Shown one piece after another: positions 35,981 through 45,637 of a stretch of 64,000 nt of DNA (within the stretch, counting starts at the first letter, position 1; each line of letters opens with the position of its first letter). A program made the position numbers and the translations under genes. The notes under the pieces are model-generated. The model saw only the letters and a list, made by a program, of their open reading frames with translations, ran no database searches and was not told the origin of the DNA. The stretch covers positions 37,304,501 through 37,368,500 of the forward strand of contig CM032117.1 of NCBI GenBank assembly GCA_018894105.1, in the 5' to 3' direction. The stretch comes from Jacaranda mimosifolia (taxonomy: Eukaryota; Streptophyta; Magnoliopsida; Lamiales; Bignoniaceae).

Positions 35981-37183
35981 CTATTGACTCTGGTTTTGCA
36001 TCTCTGGCTCACCAAGAGGAAAAAGAGGGACTAAACTTTCCATGCAGACATCTGCTTCAAGGAAGGTATCGAAGTTCCTCATCTTGGGACGACTGTACTG
36101 ATTAGTTTTTGGATCATACACTATGAAACTGAATCCATATACTAACAAAATTTCACCCTTTGGTCCTAATGACAATGGCGTCGAGTAGGGACCCTTCCAA
36201 GGATCACCAGGATAAGGAAGAGACACCACTTTATCCCAAGACTCTCTCACCCCATACTGCTTCAAAACCCAAACATCTACACTGATTTGAGGGAAATCAC
36301 AGAGCACACAAAGGCACCCCCCAAGCACTCCCAATGTTGGGGAAAAACCACCATCGACATAAGCCGGTTGCTCTACTTTTCCACATTGATCACTTCCTAA
36401 ATCCAAAGAAACAATATCCCATCTAGAATTGAATCCAACTCTCCTACCCCAATGAAGCTTTCCACTGACAAACTTCCCTGTATCATCGAATGGAAGACCA
36501 TCCTTGAAGACATCGATTCTTTTCCAAGAATCAGTCCTCAAACTATAAATTTTCACCATAGTATCATATCTATCCGCGTTACAAAACCCAGACAAGATAC
36601 CCACAACCCTATAATCCTCATTAGACTTATCAAAACCAAACCCATACTTGGTAATGAATAAACCCCGCTTCATTCTATCATCCGCATCAGGCAATTTCTT
36701 GTATTCTCTAGTAGCTGGGTTCCACAAGAAAAAATGTTTCCCATTAATGGCAAAGCAGACAAGCCCATTACAACAACCTACAATACGAACAGCATTGTTG
36801 GGATCTTTCATAGGATAATCCAAGTCAACTGCATCATCTACAAGCCCACACATCAAGGACTGCAAAGAATATTGCTTTAGGCTATAACAGGGCAGCAAAA
36901 GGGTGGAAATGATCCTGTGGCGGGTAAAATTTGTGTCTTTTCTCGAAATTCTGAGATGGGCTTCGATGAAATGCTTGCTGGCGATTAAAGAGCACCATGA
37001 TTTTGAAACGCACCTGAATTTCAAGAGGGACTTGACGGGGAGTCTTGACAGGATCTCTGCGATGATTTCTTCGGGGAAACTGGGGAGATTTTCAGCTGCC
37101 CGAATTTGGATTTTATCAGTGGTTTTGATAATTCTTGGTTGACGATCGCAGACTGATGATTGTGCGTTCGTTCTGGTTTCCAT
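35981..37183 (-). CDS. F-box protein with F-box-associated (FBA) domain
   Basis: A single intact exon of 400 codons. Residues about 34-76 are the F-box, with LPVKSLLKFRCVSKSWCSLI, the surface that binds SKP1 in an SCF ubiquitin ligase. The rest is the FBA-type interaction domain that selects substrates: VGCCNGLVCF, LWNPATREYKKLP, YGFGFD, and repeated beta-strand stretches ending in FIVYDPKTNQYS. Such proteins (At3g23880 and CPR1-like families) usually have 350-420 residues, so it is full length. A 30-residue tail precedes the F-box. No substrate can be named. The start is the first Met of the frame. Only 207 bp separate it from the MULE at 37,391, so its promoter is probably disturbed. Confidence 0.93.
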   Translation of the reverse strand: METRTNAQSSVCDRQPRIIKTTDKIQIRAAENLPSFPEEIIAEILSRLPVKSLLKFRCVSKSWCSLIASKHFIEAHLRISRKDTNFTRHRIISTLLLPCYSLKQYSLQSLMCGLVDDAVDLDYPMKDPNNAVRIVGCCNGLVCFAINGKHFFLWNPATREYKKLPDADDRMKRGLFITKYGFGFDKSNEDYRVVGILSGFCNADRYDTMVKIYSLRTDSWKRIDVFKDGLPFDDTGKFVSGKLHWGRRVGFNSRWDIVSLDLGSDQCGKVEQPAYVDGGFSPTLGVLGGCLCVLCDFPQISVDVWVLKQYGVRESWDKVVSLPYPGDPWKGPYSTPLSLGPKGEILLVYGFSFIVYDPKTNQYSRPKMRNFDTFLEADVCMESLVPLFPLGEPEMQNQSQ

Positions 37184-37381
37184 TCGGGGGTGCTGTCGTT
37201 GACTCGCTGGATGGGGTTTTTGCTTTTTCCCAGGTGTAATATAATTGGTCAGGTATTGAGATAGATAGGTGTTTCGGATATTCTGATGAATCAGAACGGA
37301 AAAGAATTGACAAAAATCTAGGCAAGGTCCTAAATGAATTCATTTATTCAGAAAACAATAAAATTCTGTATGAATTTATAA
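37184..37381 (-). promoter_or_regulatory. Short upstream region of the F-box gene
   Basis: This is the only non-transposon sequence left between the F-box ATG and the target duplication of the giant MULE (37,382-37,390). It must hold most of the 5' untranslated region. I see no convincing TATA box at a standard distance. Confidence 0.35.
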
Positions 37382-37743
37382 TTAAAATATGGGACACTTA
37401 TTGAAAAGTACCAAATGCACTTTTCAATTTGGTGATCAGTCCCCACTTGTTTTTTGTTAGAACAAACTCCCTAGTTTTGTTAAATTTTTAGAGATTACTC
37501 CCTACTCATTTGATTTGACAAAAATGCCCATAAGTATCATATTTTTCATTCATTTTTTCTCACTTCTTCTCCATCCGATAAGCAAACAGTAAATCATATC
37601 ATACGCTCATTACCAGAAACAGAAAGAACAGAAAAAACACAACAAGCTCCACGGCAGGAACGAGAATAACGTCAGAGCCAACAACCACCAACTCGACATC
37701 TGCATTGTCTTCTTCTCTTTTTATTTTCACCATTTTCGAGTTT

Positions 37744-37773
37744 CTTCTTCTTCTTCTTCTTCTTCTTCTTCTC
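37744..37773. repeat. (TTC)n microsatellite
   Basis: About ten ttc units within the left end region of the giant MULE. Confidence 0.9.
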
Positions 37774-37846
37774 AGTTGCTTCTGGGTTTCTTATATTTTT
37801 CCGACAATGTCAACAAGTAGTGAAGTAGGATTGTTCAATCAAGTTA

Positions 37847-38080
37847 ATGGACATGTACATTAATCTCTCAAGAGAATGGAGTGAAATCAACGCCGAACAC
37901 TTCAGTTTGCAATACATAGCTCCACATCAAAGATTGTACGTGAGTTTGACTGATGATAACAGTGTCATGAATATGGTCTTACTGCATTTGACATTGAATA
38001 TGAACATTGTTGACATCCTGATAAACCGAAATGATGAATTAAGCAGCAGTGCAAAGAATAGCAGTGATAGTTTAAGGTAA
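37847..38080 (+). pseudogene. Possible MULE transposase N-terminal fragment
   Basis: The 77-codon frame contains FSLQYIAPHQRLYVSLTDDN followed by SVMNMVLLHLTLNMN. The pattern of a short beta-rich stretch ending in D-D-x-x-V-x-x-M resembles the N-terminal region of plant MuDR-like transposases. It lies outside the palindrome, on the left side only. The resemblance is by eye and weak. It could instead be a captured host exon. Confidence 0.35.
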
Positions 38081-38099
38081 TACTTCTACAAAATCTAAG

Positions 38100-38475
38100 T
38101 TGGACTGCAGTTTGTAAAGTTTTGTACTTGAAGTGTTCTGAAATTGTACTCTGTTATGTAAGTTTTATACTTCAAGTGTTCTACTAATTGATTATCCAAA
38201 ATTGTACTGCAACTTCTAGCAGTTTATACTTGAAGTGTTCCTAAACTATACGTCTTCTATATAAAATTATACTTTTGATTTTCTGAAATTATACTTCATT
38301 TTATCAAAGATTGTACTCGATTTATTGAAGTTATATACTTTAAGTGTTATTTTTATCGATTAACCAAAATATACTGCAGTTGCTAGGACTTTATACTTCA
38401 AGCATTCTGAAATTGTACTTCACTTTATCTAAAATTGTACTTTTATTTTCTGAAATTATACTTTCTTTTGTACTT
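38100..38475. repeat. Degenerate TACTT-rich tandem repeat
   Basis: Variants of ttatacttcaagtgttctg and attgtactt recur every 30-70 bases. It lies just outside the left palindrome arm and has no mirror copy on the right. Confidence 0.6.
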
Positions 38476-38749
38476 CATCGAAAGAAACAAATATATGTTT
38501 TCTGCATTTACAATTTTAAATGTCTGTGATTTTTCAGTGTTGTACTTATTTCTTGTCTATTTTCTCATGTTTAGGGTTTTTATTCCCTTTTTAGTTGTTA
38601 AACACTTGAACCCAATTGATATATATGATTTTTGTTGTGAGATGAGAAGTTTTTTATTTGTACTTAAAAGGCATGAAAGTTGTACTTCACTTTTTTGAGG
38701 TTTATACTTCTTTTTACTTGAAATTATACAGTAAAATTATCTGAAAGTG

Positions 38750-40400
38750 GTAGTATATTATTTGTGGTACAAAACATCCAAGCCTGCAGTACACATTAAG
38801 CAAAAGTGTAGTATATAATATGTGTAACTGCAGTATATTTTAGAAGCAAATGTAATATAAACATTCAAGCTTGCAGTACACATTAAGCAAAAGTGTAGTA
38901 TATAATATGTGTAACTGCAGTACATTTTAAAAGCATTTGTAGTACAAAATATTCAAAGTTGCAGATTAAATGAAATTATAGTATATAATATGTGTGCATG
39001 CAGTATATTTTAGAAGCATCTATAGTACAAAAGCATTAAAGCATATAGTATACATTAACTGAAAATGTAGTATATAATTTGTGTATTTGTAGTACAAAAT
39101 ATTTAAGCATGTAGTATACATTAAATGAAAGTGTAGTATATAATTTGTGTAAAGAGGAGCTAAACTCATCCGGTGCAAAAAAGAGATCAGAGTTGAGTTG
39201 GGGCACCGCATACACTTCGAGTCCTTGTGTATGTGTTGATGAGGACGTCAACGGATCGAGTGGGGGAGAATGTCATGGGTCGCTCATTGGAGAAGAATTG
39301 CGACCGTGACTTGAAGGGGCATTAGGAGCGACAAGGCATTGTCGGCTCACCCGATAAGGCGAAAAAGGCCCATGAGCAGAGACTCTTACGAGGTGCGGTT
39401 TGAAAAACTGTTTCAATGGCATATTCCTTGAGTTATGAGGATGCTTCCCACCAAGTTTGAAGTCATTTCGTGTCCGTTTGGGCACCGAACATTGAGGGCG
39501 ACCTGGAGCAGTCTTACTGCACGTAGATAGTGCAAAGATGCATCGAGCAGAGTGTCTTGGAAAAGGAATTTTGTGAAACTGTTTCAGTGGGGTATTCCTT
39601 GAGGTGTTGGCAACGTTCCCACCAAGTTTCACCAGTAGACGGTTCCGTTTGGATAGGAAACAGCGAAGATCTTTAGAATGCAACAGTGCAGTGGCATTGC
39701 TGTAATTCTAGCTTATTGCGAGGGAAATTACTGTTCCATGGAGAATCGGACAGGGCTGGAACTTTGTGGAGTTAATGTATAAGCCGAGAGCTATCCAACG
39801 GTTCAAGCGGCAAGTGATTTGGACACCGGGAGAGGAAGTTGCGAAAATGTAGTACAAAACATTCAAGCCTATAGATTTAAATGAAATTATAGTATATAAT
39901 CTGTGTACATGCAATATATTTTAGAAGCATCTGTAGTACAAAAATATTCAAGTGTGCAGTATACATTAACTGAAAATATAGTATATAATCTGTGTATCTG
40001 CAGTACATTTTAGAAGCAACTGTAGTACAAAATATTTAAGCCTGCAATATACATTAAATGAAAGTGTAGTATATAATCTCTGTAACTGCAGTACATTTTA
40101 TAAACAAATGTAGTATAAACATTTATGCTTACAGTTCACATTAGGCAAAAGTGTAGCATATAATCTATGTAACTGCAGTACATTTTAGAAGCATCTGTAG
40201 TACAAAACATTCAAGCATGTAGATTAAATTAAATTATAATTTAATATTTGTATATATGAAGTACATTTTAGAAGCATCTGTAGTACAAAAACATTTAGGC
40301 ATGTAGTATATATTAACTGAAAATGTAGTTTATAACATGTGTATCTATAGTACATTTTAGAAGCAACTGTAATACAAAACATTTAAGCTTATAGGGTTTG
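38750..40400 (+). repeat. Approximately 86-bp tandem array, left arm (split by the captured fragment)
   Basis: Units carry gtagtatataat, gcagtacattttagaagcat and tgtagtacaaaacattcaag. Anchors (attttagaagc) recur near 38,838, 38,925, 39,008, 39,918, 40,007, 40,094, 40,181, 40,265 and 40,354, a spacing of 83-89 bases. The array is interrupted at 39,152-39,850. A mirrored array occupies about 42,690-44,310. Confidence 0.82.
39152..39850 (-). repeat. Captured 0.7 kb fragment, left copy
   Basis: A GC-richer block within the A+T-rich array, mirrored at 43,222-43,925. It contains the phrase gagtgggggagaatgtcat, a type of text I associate with Ty3/gypsy LTR or leader regions, which is a weak assignment. 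The block contains an internal direct repeat with an offset of about 171 bases. Open frames here are broken, while the right copy has a 197-codon frame, which argues against a working gene. Confidence 0.7.
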
Positions 40401-40511
40401 AATCATACTTTGTATGTACATACATATGTAAATTGAAGCATACTTTGTTTATAATATTATTTTGTATGTAAGTATAATTTTCCATCAAGTATTTATAATA
40501 TTTTTATTTCA

Positions 40512-41110
40512 GTACAATATGAGGGAAATGAATTATAAATGTAGAACGAACAAAGTATAAATGGTGTTATGTTGAAGTACACTTCAATTCAATTGAAATC
40601 GAGCAGTGAATTTGAGTACAATATGATGGAAATAAAGTACAAATATAGAACAAACAAAGTATAAATGGTGTTATGTTGAAGTATAATTCAATTAAATTGA
40701 AATCGAGCAGTGAATTTAAGTACAATATGATAGAAATGAAGTACAAGCGTAGAACAAACAAAGTATAAATAGTCTTATGTTGAAGTACAGTTCAATTAAA
40801 TTGAAACTGGACAGTGAATTTGAGTACAATATGATGGAAATGAAGTACAAACGTAGAACAAATAAAGTATAAATGATGTTATGTTGAAGTACACTTCAAT
40901 TAAATTGAAGTTGGACAGTGAATTTGAGTACAATATGATGAAAACAAAGTACAAATATAGAACAAACAAAGTATAAATGGTGTTATGTTAAAGTACACTT
41001 CAATTCAATTGAAACCGGATAATGAATTTGAGTAAAATATGATGAAAATGTAGTACAAATGTAGAACAAACAAAGTATAAATGGTGTTATGTTGAAGTAC
41101 ACTTATTGCA
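40512..41110 (+). repeat. 104-bp tandem array, left arm (six units)
   Basis: The anchor gtacaatatgat recurs at 40,512, 40,616, 40,720, 40,824, 40,928 and 41,032, a constant 104-base spacing. Each unit holds aaacaaagtataaatggtgt and gttgaagtacacttcaatt. The mirror array in the right arm has eight units. Confidence 0.93.
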
Positions 41111-41767
41111 ATTGAATAATTAATCTCCAATAATTGTAGTGATGGTCAAATACAATATTTTGAGATTATCAAATAAGGTGAAGTACGTATTTGTATGGGT
41201 TATATGGTGGATATTATTGTCAAATGCTCATTTATTTACATCTTTGAAAGTATAAGTATTCTTTACATTACTGCAATTGATAACATTCATTCGTTCAACA
41301 TTAGTGGTTAACACTTTAAAACTTTAATATTATTTTATTCATATAATAAATATTACACACATTTTTAGAGTTTGGTTATTAATTACATATTTCATTTCGG
41401 CCATTATGTACTCCATTTCTTAATATTTTTACTAATATTGTTGAATTGAAATTTGTTCAATGATTTGATTTTTAAGTCTCAGTAATTAATAACCAAACTC
41501 TAAAAATGTGTGTAATATTTATTATATGAATAAAATAATATTTAAGTTTTAAAGTGTTAACCACTAATGTTGAACGAATGAATGTTATCAATCGCAGTAA
41601 TGTAAAGAATACTTATGTTTTCAAAGATGTAAATAAATGAGCATTTGACAATAATATCCACCCTATAACCCATACAAATACGTACTTCACCTTATTCGAT
41701 AATCTCAAAATATTGTATTTGACCATCACTACAATTATTGGAGACTAATTATTTAATTGCAATAAGT

Positions 41768-42570
41768 GTATTTCAACATAACACCATTTATACTTTGTTT
41801 GTTCTACATTTGTACTACATTTTCATCATATTTTACTCAAATTCATTGTCCGGTTTCAATTGAATTGAAGTGTACTTTAACATAACACTATTTATACTTT
41901 GTTTGTTCTATATTTGTACTTTATTTTCATCATATTGTACTCAATTCACTTCCTGATTTCAATTTAATTGAAGTGTACTTCAACATAACACCATTTATAC
42001 TTTGTTTGTTTTATGTTTGTACTTCATTTCTATGATATTGTACTCAAATTCACTGTTCGATTTCAATTTAGTTGAAGTGTACTTCAACATAACACCATTT
42101 ATATTTTGTTTGTTCTAAGTTTGTACTTCATTTACATCATATTGTACTCAAATTCACTGTCCAACTTCAATTTAATTGAAGTGTACTTCAACATAATATC
42201 ATTTATACTTTATTTGTTCTACGTTTGTACTTCATTTCCATCATATTGTACTCAAATTCACTGTCCGGTTTCAATTTAATTGAACTGTACTTCAACATAA
42301 CACTATTTATACTTTGTTTGTTCTACGCTTGTACTTCATTTCCATCATATTGTACTTAAATTCACTGCTCGATTTTAATTTAATTGAATTGTACTTCAAC
42401 ATAACACCATTTATACTTTGTTTGTTCTATATTTGTACTTCATTTCCATCATATTGTACTCAAATTCACTGCTTGATTTCAATTGAATTGAAGTGTACTT
42501 CAACATAACACCATTTATACTTTGTTTGTTCTACATTTGTAATTCATTTCCCTCATATTGTACTGAAATA
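41768..42570 (-). repeat. 104-bp tandem array, right arm (eight units)
   Basis: The anchor atattgtact recurs near 41,831, 41,935, 42,038, 42,142, 42,246, 42,350, 42,454 and 42,558, spaced 103-104 bases. It is the reverse complement of the left array but has two more units. Confidence 0.92.
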
Positions 42571-42689
42571 AAAATATTATAAATACTTGATGAAAAATTA
42601 TACTTACATACAAAATAATATTATAAACAAAGTATGCTTCAATTTACATATGTATGTACATACAAAGTATGATTCAAACCCTATAGGCT

Positions 42690-44310
42690 TAAATGTTTTA
42701 TATTACAGTTGCTTCTAAAATGTACTATAGATACACATGTTATATACTACATTTTCAGTTAATATATATTACATGCCTGAATGTTTTTGTACTACAAATG
42801 CTTCTAAAATGTACTCCATATATACAAATATTAAATTATAATTTAATTTAATCTACATGCTTGAATGTTTTGTACTACAGATGCTTCTAAAATGTACTGC
42901 AGTTACATAGATTATATGCTACACTTTTGCCTGATGTGAACTACGAGCATAAATGTTTATACTACATTTGTTTATAAAATATACTGCAATTACAGAGATT
43001 ATATACTACACTTTCATTTAATGTATACTGCAGGCTATATTTTGTACTACAGTTGCTTCTAAAATGTACTGCAGATACACAGATTATATATTATATTTTC
43101 AGTTAATGTATACTGCACGCTTGAATATTTTTGTACTACAGATGCTTCTAAAATATACTGCATGTACACAGATTATATACTATAATTTCATTTAAATCTA
43201 TAGGCTTGAATGTTTTGTACTACATTTTCGCAACTTCCTCTCCCGGTGTCCAAATCACTTGCCGCTTGAACCGTTGGATAGCTCTCGGCTTATACATTAA
43301 CTCCACAAAATTCCAGCCCCGTCCAATTCTCCATGGAACAGTAATTTCCCTCGCAATAAGCTGGAATTACAGCATTGCCACTGCACTGCCGCATTCTAAA
43401 GATCTTCGTCATTTCCTATCCAAACGGAACCGTCTACTGGTGAAACTTGGTGGGAACGTTGCCAACACCTCAAGGAACACCCCACTGAAACAGTTTCACA
43501 AAATTCCTTTTCCAAGACACTCTGCTCAATGCATCTTTGCACTACCTACGTGCAATAAGACCGCTCTAGGCCGCCCTCAATGTTCGGTGCCCAAACGATC
43601 ACGGAATGACTTCAAACTTGGTGGGAAGCATCCTCATAACTCAAGAAATATGCCATTGAAACAGTTTTTCAAACCGCACCTCGTAAGAGTCTCTGCTCAT
43701 GGGCCTTTTTCGCCTTATCGGGTGAGCCGACAATGCCTTGCCGCTCATAATGCTCCTTCAAGTCACGGTCGCAATTCTTCTCCAATGAGCGACCCATGAC
43801 ATTCTCCCCCACTCGATCCGTTGACATCCTCGTCAACACATACACAAGGACCCGAAGTGTATGCGGTGCCCCAACTCAACTCTGATCTCTTTTTTGCACC
43901 GGATGAGTTTTGCTCCTCTTTACACAGATTATATACTACACTTTCATTTAATGTATACTACAGACTTAAATATTTTGTACTACAAATACACAAATTATAT
44001 ACTATATTTTCAGTTAATGTATATTGCACGCTTTAATGCTTTTGTACTATAGATGCTTCTAAAATATACTGCATGCACACAAATTATATATTATAATTTC
44101 ATTTAATCTGCAGCTTTGAATATTTTGTACTACAAATGCTTTTAAAATGTACTGCAGTTACACATATTATATACTACATTTTTGCTTAATGTGTACTGCA
44201 AGCTTGAATGTTTATACTACATTTGCTTCTAAAATATACTGCAATTACACAGATTATATACTACACTTTTGCTTAATATGTACTGCAAGCTTGGATGTTT
44301 TGTACCACAA
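42690..44310 (-). repeat. Approximately 86-bp tandem array, right arm (split by the captured fragment)
   Basis: Units with gcttctaaaatgtactgcag and acagattatatactacac recur every 80-90 bases, interrupted at 43,222-43,925. They mirror the array at 38,750-40,400. Confidence 0.82.
43222..43925 (+). repeat. Captured 0.7 kb fragment, right copy
   Basis: Mirror of 39,152-39,850. It has a 197-codon frame (43,206-43,799) with two related blocks, LVKLGGNVANTSRNTPLKQF and FKLGGKHPHNSRNMPLKQF. These follow a 171-base DNA repeat (aaacttggtggg at 43,443 and 43,614). The frame is broken in the left copy and matches no family I know, so it is treated as a repeat. Confidence 0.7.
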
Positions 44311-45009
44311 ATAATATACTACCACTTTCAGATAATTTTACCATATAATTTCAGGTAAAAAGAAGTATAAACCTCAAAAAAGTGAAGTACAACTTTCATG
44401 CCTTTCAAGTACAAATAAAAAACTTCCCATCTCACAATAAAAATCATATATATCAATTGGGTTCAAGTGTTTAACAACTAAAAAGGGAATCAAAACCCTA
44501 AACATGAGAAAATAGACAAGAAATAAGTACAACACTGAAAAATCACAGACATTTAAAACTGTAAATGCAGAAAACATATATTTGTTTCTTTCGATCACTT
44601 CTTTTTATATTTCGCTTCTTGTTGCCGCTGTTTCTCCTTCCATGGTCACAGAAAAAATGGCAGAATTTTTGGTGTTTTTTTTTTCCTTTTTTTTTTTTTT
44701 TCTCTTCTTCTTCTCGCGTCAATGGCAGAGGAACGATTTCGTGCCCTTTTGTTTGGCTGCTTGGGGAAGTCGTCGATTTCAGGAAAAAAAATATGAAAGC
44801 ATTCTTCTTGAAGAGAAAAACGTATTTCTCAGGTATTTTTGTTGTTTTCTCTAGTTACAAGGATATATGTGTCTTTCTAAAAGATATGGGGAGTGATTTC
44901 TAAGTTTTGTAAAAAAGTAGGGAGTTTAGTGTGTAAAAATTCAAATGGGGACTGAACACTAAAGTGAAAGTAGGTTTAGGGATTTTTTTCTAATTAACCG
45001 TTAAAATAT

Positions 45010-45637
45010 CATGATAATCAAATCTTGCATGTTAAGACTAAGTTCATAACAAACACGGATTCTAATGTTTTTACAAACATGTTATCTAGAATTTTCTCCT
45101 CTCCTTTTATCGATATTAAACAATTTTTAACAGCACAAGCAGTCTTTTTCCTCTTTTTTTTTTTTTAATCAATATTAGTTTTTTACAGGACAAGCAATAT
45201 AAGACTAGAGTTTCCTCCTCATCTTTTAATGATCACAATCTGTATAAAGAAGCATAATGATAAATCAATATGTATATATAGACTATAGTATAGTTGTAGG
45301 GCCATTACGTCATGGACCTTTTAGAATTGAGACCAATCAACTAGCAAAAATCAAATCCATGCAAAAGGGCTTAAAAAATAGTAAAATAAACATCAGAGCT
45401 GTATCACATATACTGTATGAATTAGCTTGTTTCAATACAACAATTAATAGAAATAATATTATGAAATATAATACAACATATAAACACATGAATCTCGCCC
45501 AATTCACATCCTCAATTTACCTTCCTAACATGCAATTGTTTCTCTATACTCTTTCCTTTCATCCTTGACCCATTGCATGTCTCATTTATTACAGCCCCTC
45601 CTCACTGTGAACTCAATCACGAGCTTCCAATGATGTC
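45010..45637 (-). other. Downstream region of the IQD gene
   Basis: This stretch lies between the IQD stop codon and the giant MULE. It is A+T-rich with no gene seen. The 103-codon plus-strand frame at 45,257-45,568 has no domain and biased composition. The 3' untranslated region of the IQD gene should fall here. Confidence 0.5.

Larger units (their letters stand above)
38476..41395 (+). repeat. Left arm of the giant palindrome
   Basis: Its reverse complement runs along 41,483-44,598. Matching landmarks are cgaaagaaacaaatatatg (about 38,479) against its complement near 44,590, the captured fragment at 39,152-39,850, and the inner edge tttggttattaatta at 41,394. The loop between the arms is about 87 bases. 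The arm is almost wholly tandem repeat plus the captured fragment. Confidence 0.92.
41483..44598 (-). repeat. Right arm of the giant palindrome
   Basis: Reverse complement of 38,476-41,395. It is about 200 bases longer, which the two extra 104-bp units explain. The outer edge near 44,590 (atatatttgtttctttcgat) mirrors 38,479. Beyond it the right side (44,600-44,884) is T-rich sequence not found on the left. Confidence 0.92.
37391..45000. mobile_element. Giant palindromic Mutator-like element (MULE)
   Basis: The element is 7,610 bp and is flanked by a perfect 9-bp target duplication, ttaaaatat, at 37,382-37,390 and 45,001-45,009. Nine bases is the MULE signature. Imperfect terminal inverted repeats of about 115 bp (37,391-37,506 and 44,885-45,000) share phrases such as TCAGTCCCC and AAACTCCCTA in the same order. 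About 6.1 kb of the interior is an inverted repeat with arms 38,476-41,395 and 41,483-44,598. No transposase is present except a possible N-terminal scrap at 37,847-38,080, so it would need one supplied from elsewhere. Confidence 0.9.

Noticed and set aside
40512..42570. Regularly spaced repeats resembling a CRISPR array
   Set aside because: The 104-bp units are repeats over their whole length with no unique spacers, are mirrored in a palindrome, and lie in a plant genome.
43206..43799. A 197-codon open frame that could pass as a gene
   Set aside because: It lies in a captured repeat block; the mirror copy at 39,273-39,914 is broken, it has internal repeats, and no domain is recognisable.
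44565..44903. Overlapping frames of 112 and 90 codons next to the right MULE arm
   Set aside because: They are driven by a T-run and Phe-rich low complexity, with no counterpart on the left side.
45257..45568. A 103-codon frame downstream of the IQD gene
   Set aside because: Biased composition, no motif, and no splice or promoter context.
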